DNA from: Akkermansia muciniphila
Lineage (GTDB): Bacteria > Verrucomicrobiota > Kiritimatiellia > RFP12 > JAAYNR01
NCBI GenBank assembly: GCA_945870025.1
Contig: CAMBQN010000007.1
Location: 1-64,000 of the forward strand
Length of the DNA: 64,000 nt
Direction of reading: 5' to 3'
The notes below the pieces were generated by a model, which saw only the letters and a program-made list of their open reading frames with translations, had not been told where the DNA came from and searched no databases. Positions 1 through 8,505 of this stretch are shown piece after piece. Positions within the stretch are counted from its first letter, which is position 1; every line of letters starts with the position of its first letter. The translations under genes and the position numbers were made by a program.

Positions 1-130
1 TGACAGCCGCTATCGGGATCCAAATCGGGATCGGGACCGAAATCGACGAGAAAGCAAGGAATTCGACCCCGATAGCGATAGCGATTTCGATTTCGACTGT
101 ACAGATGTGCCATAATTAGAAATGCTGGCC
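1..130. repeat. Copy 1 of a 142-bp palindromic element, cut by the window edge
   Basis: The first 130 bases match 46237-46366 with a single mismatch (position 122). The second copy is complete and has 17-bp terminal inverted repeats. The interior is made of short words such as ATCGGG, CGAAATCG and GATAGCG. The left terminal repeat of this copy lies outside the window. It sits directly upstream of the EEP-family gene. The near identity over 46 kb suggests recent duplication, transposition or gene conversion. Confidence 0.9.
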
Positions 131-146
131 GACGGACGCATTACCC

Positions 147-175
147 TTCACGTTCCAGCACGCATCTGCTAACAT
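147..175 (+). promoter_or_regulatory. Possible sigma70 promoter for the EEP-family gene
   Basis: TTCACG (147-152), a 17-base spacer, and TAACAT (170-175) lie about 50 bases before the start codon at 228. The hexamers are only moderate matches to consensus; the spacing is ideal. This is a visual call. Confidence 0.3.
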
Positions 176-227
176 ACGGCTTGGAATTATACGTTCAGGT
201 TCAGAAACGGACAAAGGGGGGATCAAC

Positions 228-1391
228 ATGCACGAAAGGAATGCCGGTGTCATCGCGAACACGCATTCTCCCCTGCCTGCCGGAAAACCGTCGCTGGCTT
301 CCATCGTGCCGTTGCGTTGTCATACCAGAACACACCACCCGCTTTTCGGCCGTCTCGTTTTCATCTGTCTGCTGGCACTCGGTGGGACCGCCGCGCCTGC
401 CACAGCCAGCTTGACCAATCTCGTGGTCGCGTCGTGGAACGTCGAGAACCTGTTCGACGCCGTGAATGACCCCGACAATCCGGGCGACGATGACTTCACA
501 CCGCGCGGCAAGATGTATTGGACCGCCGCCCGCTATGCGCAGAAGCTGACCAATCTGGCGGAGGTGGTCGCAGCGATGAAGCCCGACATTCTCTGCCTAG
601 TGGAGGTTGAAAACCGCCGCGTGCTCGAGGATCTCTCCCGTGTGACAGCCACGGCGTTTGGCTGGAATCTGCCGGTCATCATCCACCGTGAGGGGGGCGA
701 CAAGCGCGGCATCGACGTGGCCATTCTCTCCCGCCAAGCGCCGAGCAACATCGTTTGGACGACCCCCGTCACCGGCATGCGCGATCAGCTTGCCGCGACG
801 TTTGACTTCGACGGCCGCGAACTGACCGTCTTTTGCAATCATTGGAAATCAGGGTCGGGCAATCCCGAAACCAATGCCTCGATTCGCATCCGAGAAGCCA
901 GCCATCTGGCGCGGCAGGTACGCACGATTCTGGCCCGCCAGACCAATGCCGCCGTCATCGCCACCGGCGACTTCAACGACCTCGTCGACAGCGATATTCT
1001 GGTCCATTCGGCGGGTTTCGTCCCCTGGCCGCCCGCGCCCGGTTCCCCGACGAATGCCCTGCTGAACAACCTCTCGGGCCTGCTGCCGCCCGCGAGCCGC
1101 GGCACGTATTACTTCAGCCGAAACCGGGTGTGGAACTCCTTTGATTCCATCTCCGTCAGTCCCGGCATGCTCCCCGGCGCGGACAAGCCCGCCGCCTGGC
1201 AGGCGACGACCAACACCTACGCGATTTTTATTTCCAGCGCGCAAACCAACTCTGCGGGGCGACCGCTCTCCTATTGGCGGGCGCGGTCCGAACACACGAG
1301 CGGCAGACGGCGGATCGGCTACTCCGATCACTTTCCGGTGCGCGTTGAATTGCGTTCGTTGTGGACGGAAGCAACCACCAGCCCGCGATGA
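228..1391 (+). CDS. Secreted endonuclease/exonuclease/phosphatase-family protein
   Basis: This 387-aa protein has the EEP (DNase I-like) fold signature. In order it shows ASWNVENLFD near residue 67, CLVEVEN near 122, the CNHWKSG histidine motif near 205, ATGDFND near 245 and a C-terminal YSDHFPVRVE motif with the catalytic Asp-His pair. A long basic N-region followed by a hydrophobic stretch ending in APATAS suggests a signal peptide of about 60 residues and export. The ATG at 228 is chosen because AAGGGGGGA lies 6 bases upstream. The substrate (extracellular nucleic acid, phosphodiester or inositol phosphate) cannot be read from sequence. The PFK gene follows after 18 bases, so the genes may be co-transcribed. 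Confidence 0.85.
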   Translation: MHERNAGVIANTHSPLPAGKPSLASIVPLRCHTRTHHPLFGRLVFICLLALGGTAAPATASLTNLVVASWNVENLFDAVNDPDNPGDDDFTPRGKMYWTAARYAQKLTNLAEVVAAMKPDILCLVEVENRRVLEDLSRVTATAFGWNLPVIIHREGGDKRGIDVAILSRQAPSNIVWTTPVTGMRDQLAATFDFDGRELTVFCNHWKSGSGNPETNASIRIREASHLARQVRTILARQTNAAVIATGDFNDLVDSDILVHSAGFVPWPPAPGSPTNALLNNLSGLLPPASRGTYYFSRNRVWNSFDSISVSPGMLPGADKPAAWQATTNTYAIFISSAQTNSAGRPLSYWRARSEHTSGRRRIGYSDHFPVRVELRSLWTEATTSPR

Positions 1392-1409
1392 GGGAGAACA
1401 GGAAGGCCC

Positions 1410-2771
1410 ATGAGCTTATTTAACCGCGTCATTCAGGATCCCGCTTCCTTTTGCTTGGATGTTGAAACGCTCGGTGAATGCCAGATTGAATCACCGGCGC
1501 GTCTGCGCCAATTCGTCACCAACGGGTCCCGCGCCGTGATGGCCTATGAGGTTGAGTTGCTCAAGACCGCCATGAGTAAACTCAATGGAGCCTTGCCGTC
1601 GTTCGAGATGGCCGGCCCGCACAGTAAGATCTACCATGACCCGGCCTGGAGCCGCGCGGCGATCCTCACGGCGGGCGGCCTCTGTCCGGGCCTGAACCAT
1701 GTGATCAAGGGGCTGGTCGAGATTCTGGCGTTCGACTACGGCATCAGGCTGATTTACGGCATCCGCTACGGTTACAGCGGCCTCATTCCGCGCTTTGCCC
1801 ATGCGCCGATCATGCTCAATCCCGATGAGGTCGACACCATCCATGAAATCGGCGGTACGATTCTCGGCTCCTCGCGTGGCGAGCAGGACACCCGCGAGAT
1901 GGTTGACACCCTGACGCGCATGAACATCAACCTCCTCTTCTGCATCGGGGGCGACGGCACACTGCGCGCGGCGCGGGATGTCGCCGATGAGTGCCGCAAG
2001 CGTCGGCTGGCCGTGAGCGTCGTGGGAATACCCAAGACGATTGACAACGACCTCAACTTCGTTGGCCGCAGCTTCGGCTTCGAAACCGCCGTCGCCGAAA
2101 CCTCGCCCATTCTCAGCTCGGCCCATACCGAGGCTAAGGGCACCAACCATGGCATCGGCCTCGTGAAGCTCATGGGCCGCGATTCTGGTTTTATTGCCGC
2201 CTATGCCACGGTTGCAAACCCGATCGTCAACTATTGCCTGATTCCTGAAATGGATTTTGAAATGGATGGGCCAAGCGGGCTGCTTGCGGCTCTGGATGGT
2301 CGGTTCAATTCGGGAAAGAATCACGCCGTGATCGTCGTCGCCGAAGGCGCCGGGCAACGGCTGATCAGCGGCGCGGCGGAACTGCGCGATGCATCGGGTA
2401 ATCTGCTGAAAAAAGACATCGGCGAATTTCTCAAGCTCGCGATAGATGCCCATTTCAAGCGGACGGGGCGGGATGTCTCGATCAAATATTTTGACCCGAG
2501 CTATTCGATCCGAAGCGTGCCCGCCAAGGGGACGGACGCCATCCGCTGCTACCTCCTGGCGCGCAACGCCGTCCATGCCGCGATGGCCGGGCGTACCAAC
2601 TGCGTGATCTCGAACATTTCAGGAAACGCCTATACGCTCGTGCCGACGCAACTCGTCTGCACGGAGCGGCAACAGGTGGATCTGGACAGCGATCTCTGGA
2701 AAGCGGTTCTGGACGCCACGGGACAGCTCCATTCCTTCAACCCCAACATCAACGTTAGGCAGGCTCTATGA
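1410..2771 (+). CDS. pfkA: 6-phosphofructokinase, group II/ATP-PFK-like
   Basis: This 453-aa cytoplasmic glycolytic enzyme phosphorylates fructose 6-phosphate. An N-terminal extension of about 80 residues precedes the core motifs AAILTAGGLCPGLN (83-96), YGYSGL, GGDGTLRAA (180-188) and PKTIDNDL (208-215), then LMGRDSGFIA. Gly at the second position after GGD (GGDGT rather than GGDDT) argues for ATP rather than pyrophosphate as donor. The Lys of PKTIDND is the group II/PPi-type residue. This combination is known from the plant and trypanosomatid ATP-PFK branch. The start is supported by AGGAAGG about 5 bases upstream. The 3' end overlaps Era by ATGA, implying translational coupling. Confidence 0.92.
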   Translation: MSLFNRVIQDPASFCLDVETLGECQIESPARLRQFVTNGSRAVMAYEVELLKTAMSKLNGALPSFEMAGPHSKIYHDPAWSRAAILTAGGLCPGLNHVIKGLVEILAFDYGIRLIYGIRYGYSGLIPRFAHAPIMLNPDEVDTIHEIGGTILGSSRGEQDTREMVDTLTRMNINLLFCIGGDGTLRAARDVADECRKRRLAVSVVGIPKTIDNDLNFVGRSFGFETAVAETSPILSSAHTEAKGTNHGIGLVKLMGRDSGFIAAYATVANPIVNYCLIPEMDFEMDGPSGLLAALDGRFNSGKNHAVIVVAEGAGQRLISGAAELRDASGNLLKKDIGEFLKLAIDAHFKRTGRDVSIKYFDPSYSIRSVPAKGTDAIRCYLLARNAVHAAMAGRTNCVISNISGNAYTLVPTQLVCTERQQVDLDSDLWKAVLDATGQLHSFNPNINVRQAL

Positions 2772-3703
2772 CCCCTTGCGAAACCATTCCGACCCTTAAG
2801 CCGCGGTGTGCCGTGGTCGGCGTCGTAGGCCGCACCAATTCAGGCAAATCGACACTCGTCAACCGGCTGGTCGGTGAAAAGGTTTCCATCGTCAGCCCCG
2901 TCGTGCAGACCACGCGAAACACGATCCGCGGCATTCTCTCGGAACCCCGCGGTCAGTTGGTCTTCCTCGACACGCCGGGGCTACACAAGGCCGAAGGGCA
3001 TCTCGGCACGCTGATGAACCGGATGGCCCGGCAGACGGCGTCGACTGTCGACATCGTACTGCTGGTGATTGACGGTTCACACCTGCCACAGATTGAGGAC
3101 GACGGCTGGCTGCGGCGGCTGGCGCATACCGAGCAGCCGTGCGTGTTCCTCCTCAACAAGTCCGACCGCGAACCGCTCTACACCGCCGAATACCAGACGC
3201 TGTGGGCGACGATCCTCCAGGAAAAGGGCGTGACCAAAGAGGTCCTCTGGCTGAGCGCGTCAGCGGCGGGCGGCGCGGGCGTCGACGCGGTTACCGACAC
3301 CCTCTTCACACTGGCCGCCCCGGCGGACGAGTTGCTTTTTCCGGAAGATGTGGTATCCGATTACCCCCGAAAACTGGCGATCTCCGATGTCATCCGCGAG
3401 AAGCTATTCGCCAAACTCATGGATGAATTGCCGCACGAGATCGCCGTGCGAGTGGACGAGATCGTCGAAGAGGGAACCGACTGGCACATCACCGCCACCA
3501 TCCTGGTCAACCGCTATTCCCAGAAGGGAATCGTCATCGGCGACAAGGGGCGGACGATCCGCTACGTCAAACGCGGCGCCGAACCCGAGATCAGCGACAT
3601 GTTCGGCGTCCACGCGCATCTGGAACTGTGGGTCAAGGAAGAGAAGAATTGGATGAAAAACTTCTTTCTCCTTCGCCAGCTCGGCTATATCGGCGACCGG
3701 TGA
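2768..3703 (+). CDS. era: GTPase Era
   Basis: This 311-aa GTPase acts in 30S subunit maturation by binding near the 3' end of 16S rRNA. Motifs in order are P-loop GRTNSGKS (about 21-28), the QTTRNTIRG switch I region, DTPG (G3), NKSD (G4, about 130) and SAS (G5). The C-terminal KH domain carries GIVIGDKGRTIR followed by LWVKEEKNW. Length and order match typical Era. The start codon lies in an ATGA overlap with the PFK stop. Downstream, a TAATCG-word palindrome separates it from a convergent lipoprotein gene. Confidence 0.96.
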   Translation: MTPCETIPTLKPRCAVVGVVGRTNSGKSTLVNRLVGEKVSIVSPVVQTTRNTIRGILSEPRGQLVFLDTPGLHKAEGHLGTLMNRMARQTASTVDIVLLVIDGSHLPQIEDDGWLRRLAHTEQPCVFLLNKSDREPLYTAEYQTLWATILQEKGVTKEVLWLSASAAGGAGVDAVTDTLFTLAAPADELLFPEDVVSDYPRKLAISDVIREKLFAKLMDELPHEIAVRVDEIVEEGTDWHITATILVNRYSQKGIVIGDKGRTIRYVKRGAEPEISDMFGVHAHLELWVKEEKNWMKNFFLLRQLGYIGDR

Positions 3704-3773
3704 GCGACCGCTTGATACTGGGCCAGCTTTTGAGGGTGTGGCAGCAAACGGAAAGAGCAGGGTTCAGGGTTCC

Positions 3774-3884
3774 GATCCTAATCGTAATCGTAATCGTAAT
3801 CGTAATCCGTTTTCCACCAGGAGATTAAAATCAAGATTAGGATTACGATTAAGATGGCAATAGCCCCTTAAGTAAGCGCCATCC
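3774..3884. repeat. TAATCG-word palindrome, copy A
   Basis: The left arm is five tandem TAATCG-like units; the right arm (3825-3857) is the imperfect reverse complement with a short centre. The right flank GGCAATAGCCCCTTA is shared, in inverted orientation, with the element at 19491-19594, so the two are homologous copies. It lies between the convergent genes era and the 146-aa lipoprotein, a site suited to a bidirectional terminator. The bases just before it carry GGGTTCAGGGTT, a word seen in other elements of the window. Confidence 0.85.
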
Positions 3885-3887
3885 CGG

Positions 3888-4328
3888 TCAGAAGGATTCC
3901 GTCTCGATGCACGTGTATCCCAGAACTTTCAAGAGCAGGACGGCTTGATTCCAGTACGGACCGGGGCTGTCGACGTACTCTTGCTTGATCAACCGATAAG
4001 AATCGGTGCGATTCTCCTTCCGCTCGGCGAGCAGCTTCAACACGGTCTGCCCCGCACGGACCTCGGCTGTTTGAATAGATACCTGTCCCTGCGCATCGAT
4101 GGGTTTCTTTTTTAGCGTCGCTTTCATCTTGGCCACATCGTCAACGCGCGCATGCAGACACTCGGTCAGAAAGACCTCGACCGCCCGCTCCAGCACCGGA
4201 TCTTGCTTAACCCGACCGCCGACGCCGGTCGGTGATCCCCCCGTGGTGGCACATCCCGCCAGCATCAGCGCGGTCATTACCACCGCGCACACGGCGACGC
4301 CAAAACCCGCTCTGCCTGAGTGATTCAT
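3888..4328 (-). CDS. Putative lipoprotein of unknown function
   Basis: This 146-aa protein begins with a lipoprotein signal peptide: a short polar start, a hydrophobic segment VAVCAVVMTALM and the lipobox LAGC near residue 25, followed by a Thr/Gly/Ser linker. The mature part is mostly helical and charged (KMKATLKKKP, LLAERKENR) and ends in LKVLGYTCIETESF. I recognise no family. It is the last gene of a minus-strand set of envelope genes and converges on era across a palindromic repeat. Confidence 0.6.
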   Translation of the reverse strand: MNHSGRAGFGVAVCAVVMTALMLAGCATTGGSPTGVGGRVKQDPVLERAVEVFLTECLHARVDDVAKMKATLKKKPIDAQGQVSIQTAEVRAGQTVLKLLAERKENRTDSYRLIKQEYVDSPGPYWNQAVLLLKVLGYTCIETESF

Positions 4329-4444
4329 TAATCAGCGCTCCCTTCAGCATCTGCCAGAAAAGCCGGCTAGGAGAAAATAATACCAGATATCTGTTGTGCC
4401 GTGTGAAAATGATGTCGGGAGCATCAGATTGTCACGACTGGGCC

Positions 4445-4478
4445 CAAAAAGCCGGCGAACCTCATCGGTCCGCCGGCT
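4445..4478 (-). terminator. Rho-independent terminator of the 66-aa lipoprotein gene
   Basis: On the minus strand an AGCCGGCG/CGCCGGCT 8-bp perfect stem (4450-4457 with 4471-4478) is followed by TTTTT. It lies about 25 bases after the stop codon of the small lipoprotein gene. Confidence 0.75.
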
Positions 4479-4502
4479 GGGGCAATCAGCGTGTCGCCTG
4501 AC

Positions 4503-4703
4503 TTACTTCTCCATGGCTTTATCGACGCTCTTCTTGGCGTCATCTCCAGCCTTCTCGGCCACCTTCGCCGCGTCCACTGCCTCCTTCTTGACCTGCTCGG
4601 CGGCGCCACTCATCCGCTCCGTCAGCGTGGGCTCCTTTTTCTTGCAGCCCGTGAACGCGACAGCGACAGCGACTACCAACGCAAACATGACAATACGCTT
4701 CAT
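4503..4703 (-). CDS. Small lipoprotein with a Lys/Ala-rich helix
   Basis: This 66-aa protein starts at the ATG at 4703, supported by AGGAG about 7 bases upstream; the longer track ORF has no such site. The signal peptide MKRIVMFALVVAVAVAF ends in lipobox FTGC. The mature part after CKKKEP is an amphipathic helix with an alternating Lys/Ala/Asp pattern (VKKEAVDAAKVAEKAGDDAKK), resembling small Lpp-like or LEA-like helices. It is probably an outer-membrane-anchored helical peptide. A clear intrinsic terminator follows, so it is transcribed apart from the next gene. Confidence 0.75.
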   Translation of the reverse strand: MKRIVMFALVVAVAVAFTGCKKKEPTLTERMSGAAEQVKKEAVDAAKVAEKAGDDAKKSVDKAMEK

Positions 4704-4798
4704 ATGTGAACTCCTGCTTGTAGTTGAACTCACGACGTTTTACCGTCGTATCCTGGGGTGAAAATGAAACCTGATCATCCTCTCCCCAAAAATCCTTT

Positions 4799-6988
4799 TC
4801 ATTTGTCTTTGGGCGCGAGCGGTGCCTCGGCTGTGACACGGCCCACAGCGGCAGGCGGATTCTTCTTCATCGAGGTCGGCAGCACGCTGTCCAGCAAACC
4901 GCCAAACCAGAGCGAGACCGCAAGCGCGACGAGTATCAGGATCGCGATGATCCGGTTGCGCACGCTATTGTCGTCGGCAAACGGGTCGGTCAACTGACGC
5001 TCCGCATTGGCCGGAAGCACCGCCTCGGTGGTGAATATACGCCCCAGCTTGAGCGAGAGACGCAAACGCCGGTTGATCGCCCATCCGCATGCATTGAGGA
5101 TCGGGGCCACGTCACGGGCGCGCAGCTTGAACCAAGTCACGATCATCGAAGGCCCTGATATCAGCAGGAGGATGGCGACCAGTCCCACTGCGGATTTCCA
5201 TAAGGGCATGCCGGCGATGGCGCTGACCATGCCGCCGATGGCCGTGCTGATTAAACCGACCGCGATGCCGAGAGCCGCAGCCGTCGACGCGAGGGCCGCG
5301 CCCTCCATTTTTTTGGGCGCTTCGGCCACAGCCGCACTCGGAATATCAATTTTTTTGGCGGCGCTGATCAGCGCGGCGTCATGCTTGGCGGCCAGCAGCT
5401 TTCTGACCTGTCCACCGATCATGGCGGCGAACTTGCGCCACGGATCCCAGAAGGCCTCTTTCAGACTGATGGAGTTGTCCACCATTCTGACGATGACCGC
5501 GTCCCAGTCCTTGCCGTCGAGGTCGTAAAAGATGCCGTTGCGTCCGACCCAGAGCGAATGTGCAAACCCCGATGTGAAGGTCGCGCAGATGGTGCGCGTC
5601 TCCTTCGTGCCCGGGCGGGTCAGTGTGCAGTAGGCCAGACAGCACTTACTGGCACCGGCCTGTCCCGCGTGCGCGGCGATGTCGTCCACGTGGAAACAGA
5701 GGTGGCAGGCGCGGGCATCCATATAGAGCGTGCCCACCTGAAAGATCGAGACGGTCTTCGGATCATAGAGGCGCCCCATGTTGACGTAGTTGCTGATCAG
5801 GGTGAGCATATTCGCATGGTAACGGATCAGCCGCTCGACCTCCGCGATCTGAGCGTTTTCCGTCGAGAGAGCGGCATCCCTGGCGATCAGACCAGTAATC
5901 TCAGCTCGGGCTTTTCCGGCGACCATGTCGGCGAGGCGGGCGACGCCCAGACCGGCCACTTCAACGCCCGTCTGGGCGGCGATCCACGCCGTGTAGGGCG
6001 CGAACGTGGCCTTGAGCGACTGCCACTGCACGGCCGAGAGCGCGGCGCAATCCGCCCCGATCAGCGGCGCAACCACCGTGCGCGCAAAGCCGGCCAGAGC
6101 CTCCGCCCAATACGGGTTGACGCCTTCCAGCAATGGCAGGTCACGACCGGCGGCGATTTTTGAAAGCGGAAAGGCTGCGATCGCGGGCAGGCCGTCACGG
6201 AGTTCCTGCGGCGCGAGCGCGGCGAAGTCGGCGTCCGTCCGATTGAGCGGTCCGGCGGCACGAGCGTCGAAGGCTGCCAGGCGGCAGCGGGTGAAGTAGT
6301 CGTCGAGCTTCGCGCGGACCCCCTCCAGCGCGGCGGCCGCGGCGGCGGTTTTGTCGCCCAGCGGCAGCACCGCAGCGTCCGCTCGCCGGGTCCAGTCGAG
6401 GTGCGCGGCGGCGGCCGCAAAGAAGGCGTCGACCGTGGCCTGATTCACACCCGGCTTGCCGCTGCGGTCGGTGAGTGCTCCGAATGCGGCAATAATCGCC
6501 TCGATCGCCTGGCTCGTGGCCGCGTCATCAGCGGCGTCGGCGGGCACGATGCCGTCGCCGTTGAAACGAGTCCCGGCAAAAATCTTGGCGGTGTCGCCGA
6601 CGTCGGCCAGACTGATCGCGTCGGCCGACTCTTTTCCCAGATTAACCAGGATGCGCTTGGCACTCGCCAGCAGGGTCCGTCCCTCGGGCGTAGCGGCGCT
6701 GATCGACGCGAGACGCAACGTTTCGGATCCGTCCATCAGAGGATCGAGCGTCACGAGACGGACCGACAACCACTGGACCGCCGCGAGCAGTTCGGGGACG
6801 CGGATGCGCCCGTCCTTGTCGGTATCGAGCCATTCGAGTGTCTTGGGGTCGAAACGGATGCCTTTAGTGGGACAACTCAGCGCCGTCCAGAGCTTCTGGT
6901 CTAGTTCTGCCAAGTGCGCAATGTCCGCACCGTTACGGAAGAGGACCTGATCCAATCCGCCCGAACGATAAAATTTCCACGTGTGCAT
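4799..6988 (-). CDS. Large EF-hand-containing membrane protein of unknown function
   Basis: The protein is 729 aa if it starts at the ATG at 6988, which has GAGGATC just upstream; the longer track start would run into the M48 gene. A canonical EF-hand loop DTDKDGRIRVPEL lies at 55-67, and a second Asp/Gly-rich site (FNGDGIVPADA) lies near 150. A long Ala-rich helical region follows, then a Cys-containing segment (CHLCFH, CCLAYC) near 450-470. Three or four hydrophobic segments lie in the last 170 residues, the last (IIAILILVALAVSLWFGGLL) close to the C-terminus. I do not recognise the family. It follows the M48 gene closely and may work with it. Ca2+ binding is inferred from the loop. Confidence 0.65.
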   Translation of the reverse strand: MHTWKFYRSGGLDQVLFRNGADIAHLAELDQKLWTALSCPTKGIRFDPKTLEWLDTDKDGRIRVPELLAAVQWLSVRLVTLDPLMDGSETLRLASISAATPEGRTLLASAKRILVNLGKESADAISLADVGDTAKIFAGTRFNGDGIVPADAADDAATSQAIEAIIAAFGALTDRSGKPGVNQATVDAFFAAAAAHLDWTRRADAAVLPLGDKTAAAAAALEGVRAKLDDYFTRCRLAAFDARAAGPLNRTDADFAALAPQELRDGLPAIAAFPLSKIAAGRDLPLLEGVNPYWAEALAGFARTVVAPLIGADCAALSAVQWQSLKATFAPYTAWIAAQTGVEVAGLGVARLADMVAGKARAEITGLIARDAALSTENAQIAEVERLIRYHANMLTLISNYVNMGRLYDPKTVSIFQVGTLYMDARACHLCFHVDDIAAHAGQAGASKCCLAYCTLTRPGTKETRTICATFTSGFAHSLWVGRNGIFYDLDGKDWDAVIVRMVDNSISLKEAFWDPWRKFAAMIGGQVRKLLAAKHDAALISAAKKIDIPSAAVAEAPKKMEGAALASTAAALGIAVGLISTAIGGMVSAIAGMPLWKSAVGLVAILLLISGPSMIVTWFKLRARDVAPILNACGWAINRRLRLSLKLGRIFTTEAVLPANAERQLTDPFADDNSVRNRIIAILILVALAVSLWFGGLLDSVLPTSMKKNPPAAVGRVTAEAPLAPKDK

Positions 6989-7016
6989 GGGATCCTCATT
7001 GAAGAACAGATAGTCA

Positions 7017-8246
7017 TCAATCCACGGCGCCAGCATACCGGTCCCCATGAATCGAGCAGGAGGGGTGCTCATTCGCGGGATTAATGGAATAGACACCGCC
7101 CTGAGGACAGCGCGGCAAAGCTCCGTGAAGTTGGGCTTCAACCGCAGCACGGGGAACGGCGCTGGTGTCGCTCAACTTCTGATCTGCGATTACTGCTTCT
7201 TTCGCAGACTCGATCTCGCTGAGCTGGTTTAAGCATTTCTGGGGTTCCGGAACGGTTTCATCCCCGGATGTTTCGGAGACACCGTCTTCCTCCTCGTCGG
7301 CCTGCAAGGCGAGTTCAGCGGATCGGGCCAGTGCCTTTTCCTGAGCCGTTATCATGGCCGGCATGGCGACGGCCGCCAGCATGGCGATGACACACACCGT
7401 GACCATGGCGTTGGCCCCGCCGCCGCCAGCCCCGCCAAACGTGAAGAAGGCAAAAAGATAAGCCCAGAAATTGCGAGGCGCGCGCGGCGGGGTGCCGCCG
7501 TTCTGCAGGGCAATCAGATGGGCCACGCGCTGCGACAGCGTCGGATAACCGGAGATCAGTTCATACCACGAAACAAAAAATCCGCGTTGTTCCATGTACT
7601 GACGGGCGAACAATTCCGGGCTCATGGTCTCACGGGCTTGTTTGCCGCCAGCCAGAATCATCATGGCCCGGACCGCGCCCGCCGCATCGCGGGCGGCAAA
7701 GGACCCGTGACGGTCAGAACTGCGTTCGCAGGCCCGATGATAGGCATTGCCCAAAAGCGGAAGCAGCAGGCCGGGAAAGAGCAGAATCCGCTTTTGCAGA
7801 TGGCTGCGCCGAATATGGCCGATCTCGTGCCCGATGAGAAACTCGATCTCCGGGCTATCCGCGCCATAGGTCTCCAGTATTTCCGAATACAGGACCACGA
7901 AATTGCGGCCGCAGTGGCGGGTGGCAAAGGCATTCAGCATGCCACCGGACTGCGCCACGTAGAGATCCGGAACCGGCGTCACGCCGAGCTTGGCGCACAC
8001 CCGGACACAGGCCTGCGCCAGAGCCGGAAACTGCGTGGTGTCCACCTTGACCGCCTCGGCTTTGAGGCTTGCTATCAACAACCCATTGCCCAGCCAGACG
8101 AACAGACTGATGCCCAGCACATACAGAATCGGAATAATCGTGACCACGCACACGATCCAGACGAGGATCGAGAATACCAAGGCAAAACAAAAATAGGTCT
8201 CTTCTCGCGGATCGCTCAATGAAGAGAGTGTTAAGGGTTGATTCAT
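7017..8246 (-). CDS. M48-family metallopeptidase with a pilin-like C-terminal domain
   Basis: This 409-aa membrane protein has two N-terminal transmembrane segments (about 20-58) and an M48 catalytic core with HEIGH at 140-144, plus a later ERSSDRHG that should supply the third zinc ligand. This is the HtpX/Ste24 type. After about residue 280 comes a hydrophobic segment (VTVCVIAMLAAVAMPAM), then a C-terminal part with KCLNQLSEIESAKE and CPQGGVYSI...PSCSIHG. That pattern is typical of the globular domain of verrucomicrobial pseudopilins. The start has an AGGAGGACGCG ribosome site. It may process or survey envelope proteins together with the downstream EF-hand protein. Confidence 0.85.
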   Translation of the reverse strand: MNQPLTLSSLSDPREETYFCFALVFSILVWIVCVVTIIPILYVLGISLFVWLGNGLLIASLKAEAVKVDTTQFPALAQACVRVCAKLGVTPVPDLYVAQSGGMLNAFATRHCGRNFVVLYSEILETYGADSPEIEFLIGHEIGHIRRSHLQKRILLFPGLLLPLLGNAYHRACERSSDRHGSFAARDAAGAVRAMMILAGGKQARETMSPELFARQYMEQRGFFVSWYELISGYPTLSQRVAHLIALQNGGTPPRAPRNFWAYLFAFFTFGGAGGGGANAMVTVCVIAMLAAVAMPAMITAQEKALARSAELALQADEEEDGVSETSGDETVPEPQKCLNQLSEIESAKEAVIADQKLSDTSAVPRAAVEAQLHGALPRCPQGGVYSINPANEHPSCSIHGDRYAGAVD

Positions 8247-8311
8247 CGCGTCCTCCTGATGTGATTACAAAATAGCGGCCTGCCTCTTCAGAATGCAAAC
8301 CGAACGGTTGA

Positions 8312-8340
8312 ATAGTATCACGCCCCACCGCAAGAGGCAA
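8312..8340 (-). promoter_or_regulatory. Sigma70-like promoter of the M48 gene
   Basis: On the minus strand TTGCCT (8335-8340), 17 bases, and TACTAT (8312-8317) lie about 65 bases upstream of the M48 start codon. Confidence 0.5.
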
Positions 8341-8363
8341 TGCCAACGATCCGGTTAATCGCA

Positions 8364-8392
8364 TTGACACCTGCCATCCAACTGACTATCCT
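8364..8392 (+). promoter_or_regulatory. Sigma70-like promoter of the URO-D-like gene
   Basis: A perfect TTGACA (8364-8369), a 17-base spacer and TATCCT (8387-8392) lie on the plus strand, leaving a leader of about 107 bases before the ATG at 8506. It sits back to back with the M48 promoter. Confidence 0.6.
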
Positions 8393-8505
8393 TTCTCTAC
8401 CTTCGATCTCTGAATAGCGCTGGACTGTCGACGGTCATCCACCCATCGTCCGTTTGCTGCCTTCACTAACCCATACTGGTAACCCCCTTACAAAAGAAAT
8501 TGCTC

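Noticed and set aside
848-1331. 160-aa and similar minus-strand ORFs in the first 3 kb
   Set aside because: Shadows of the EEP, PFK and Era genes with no independent support.
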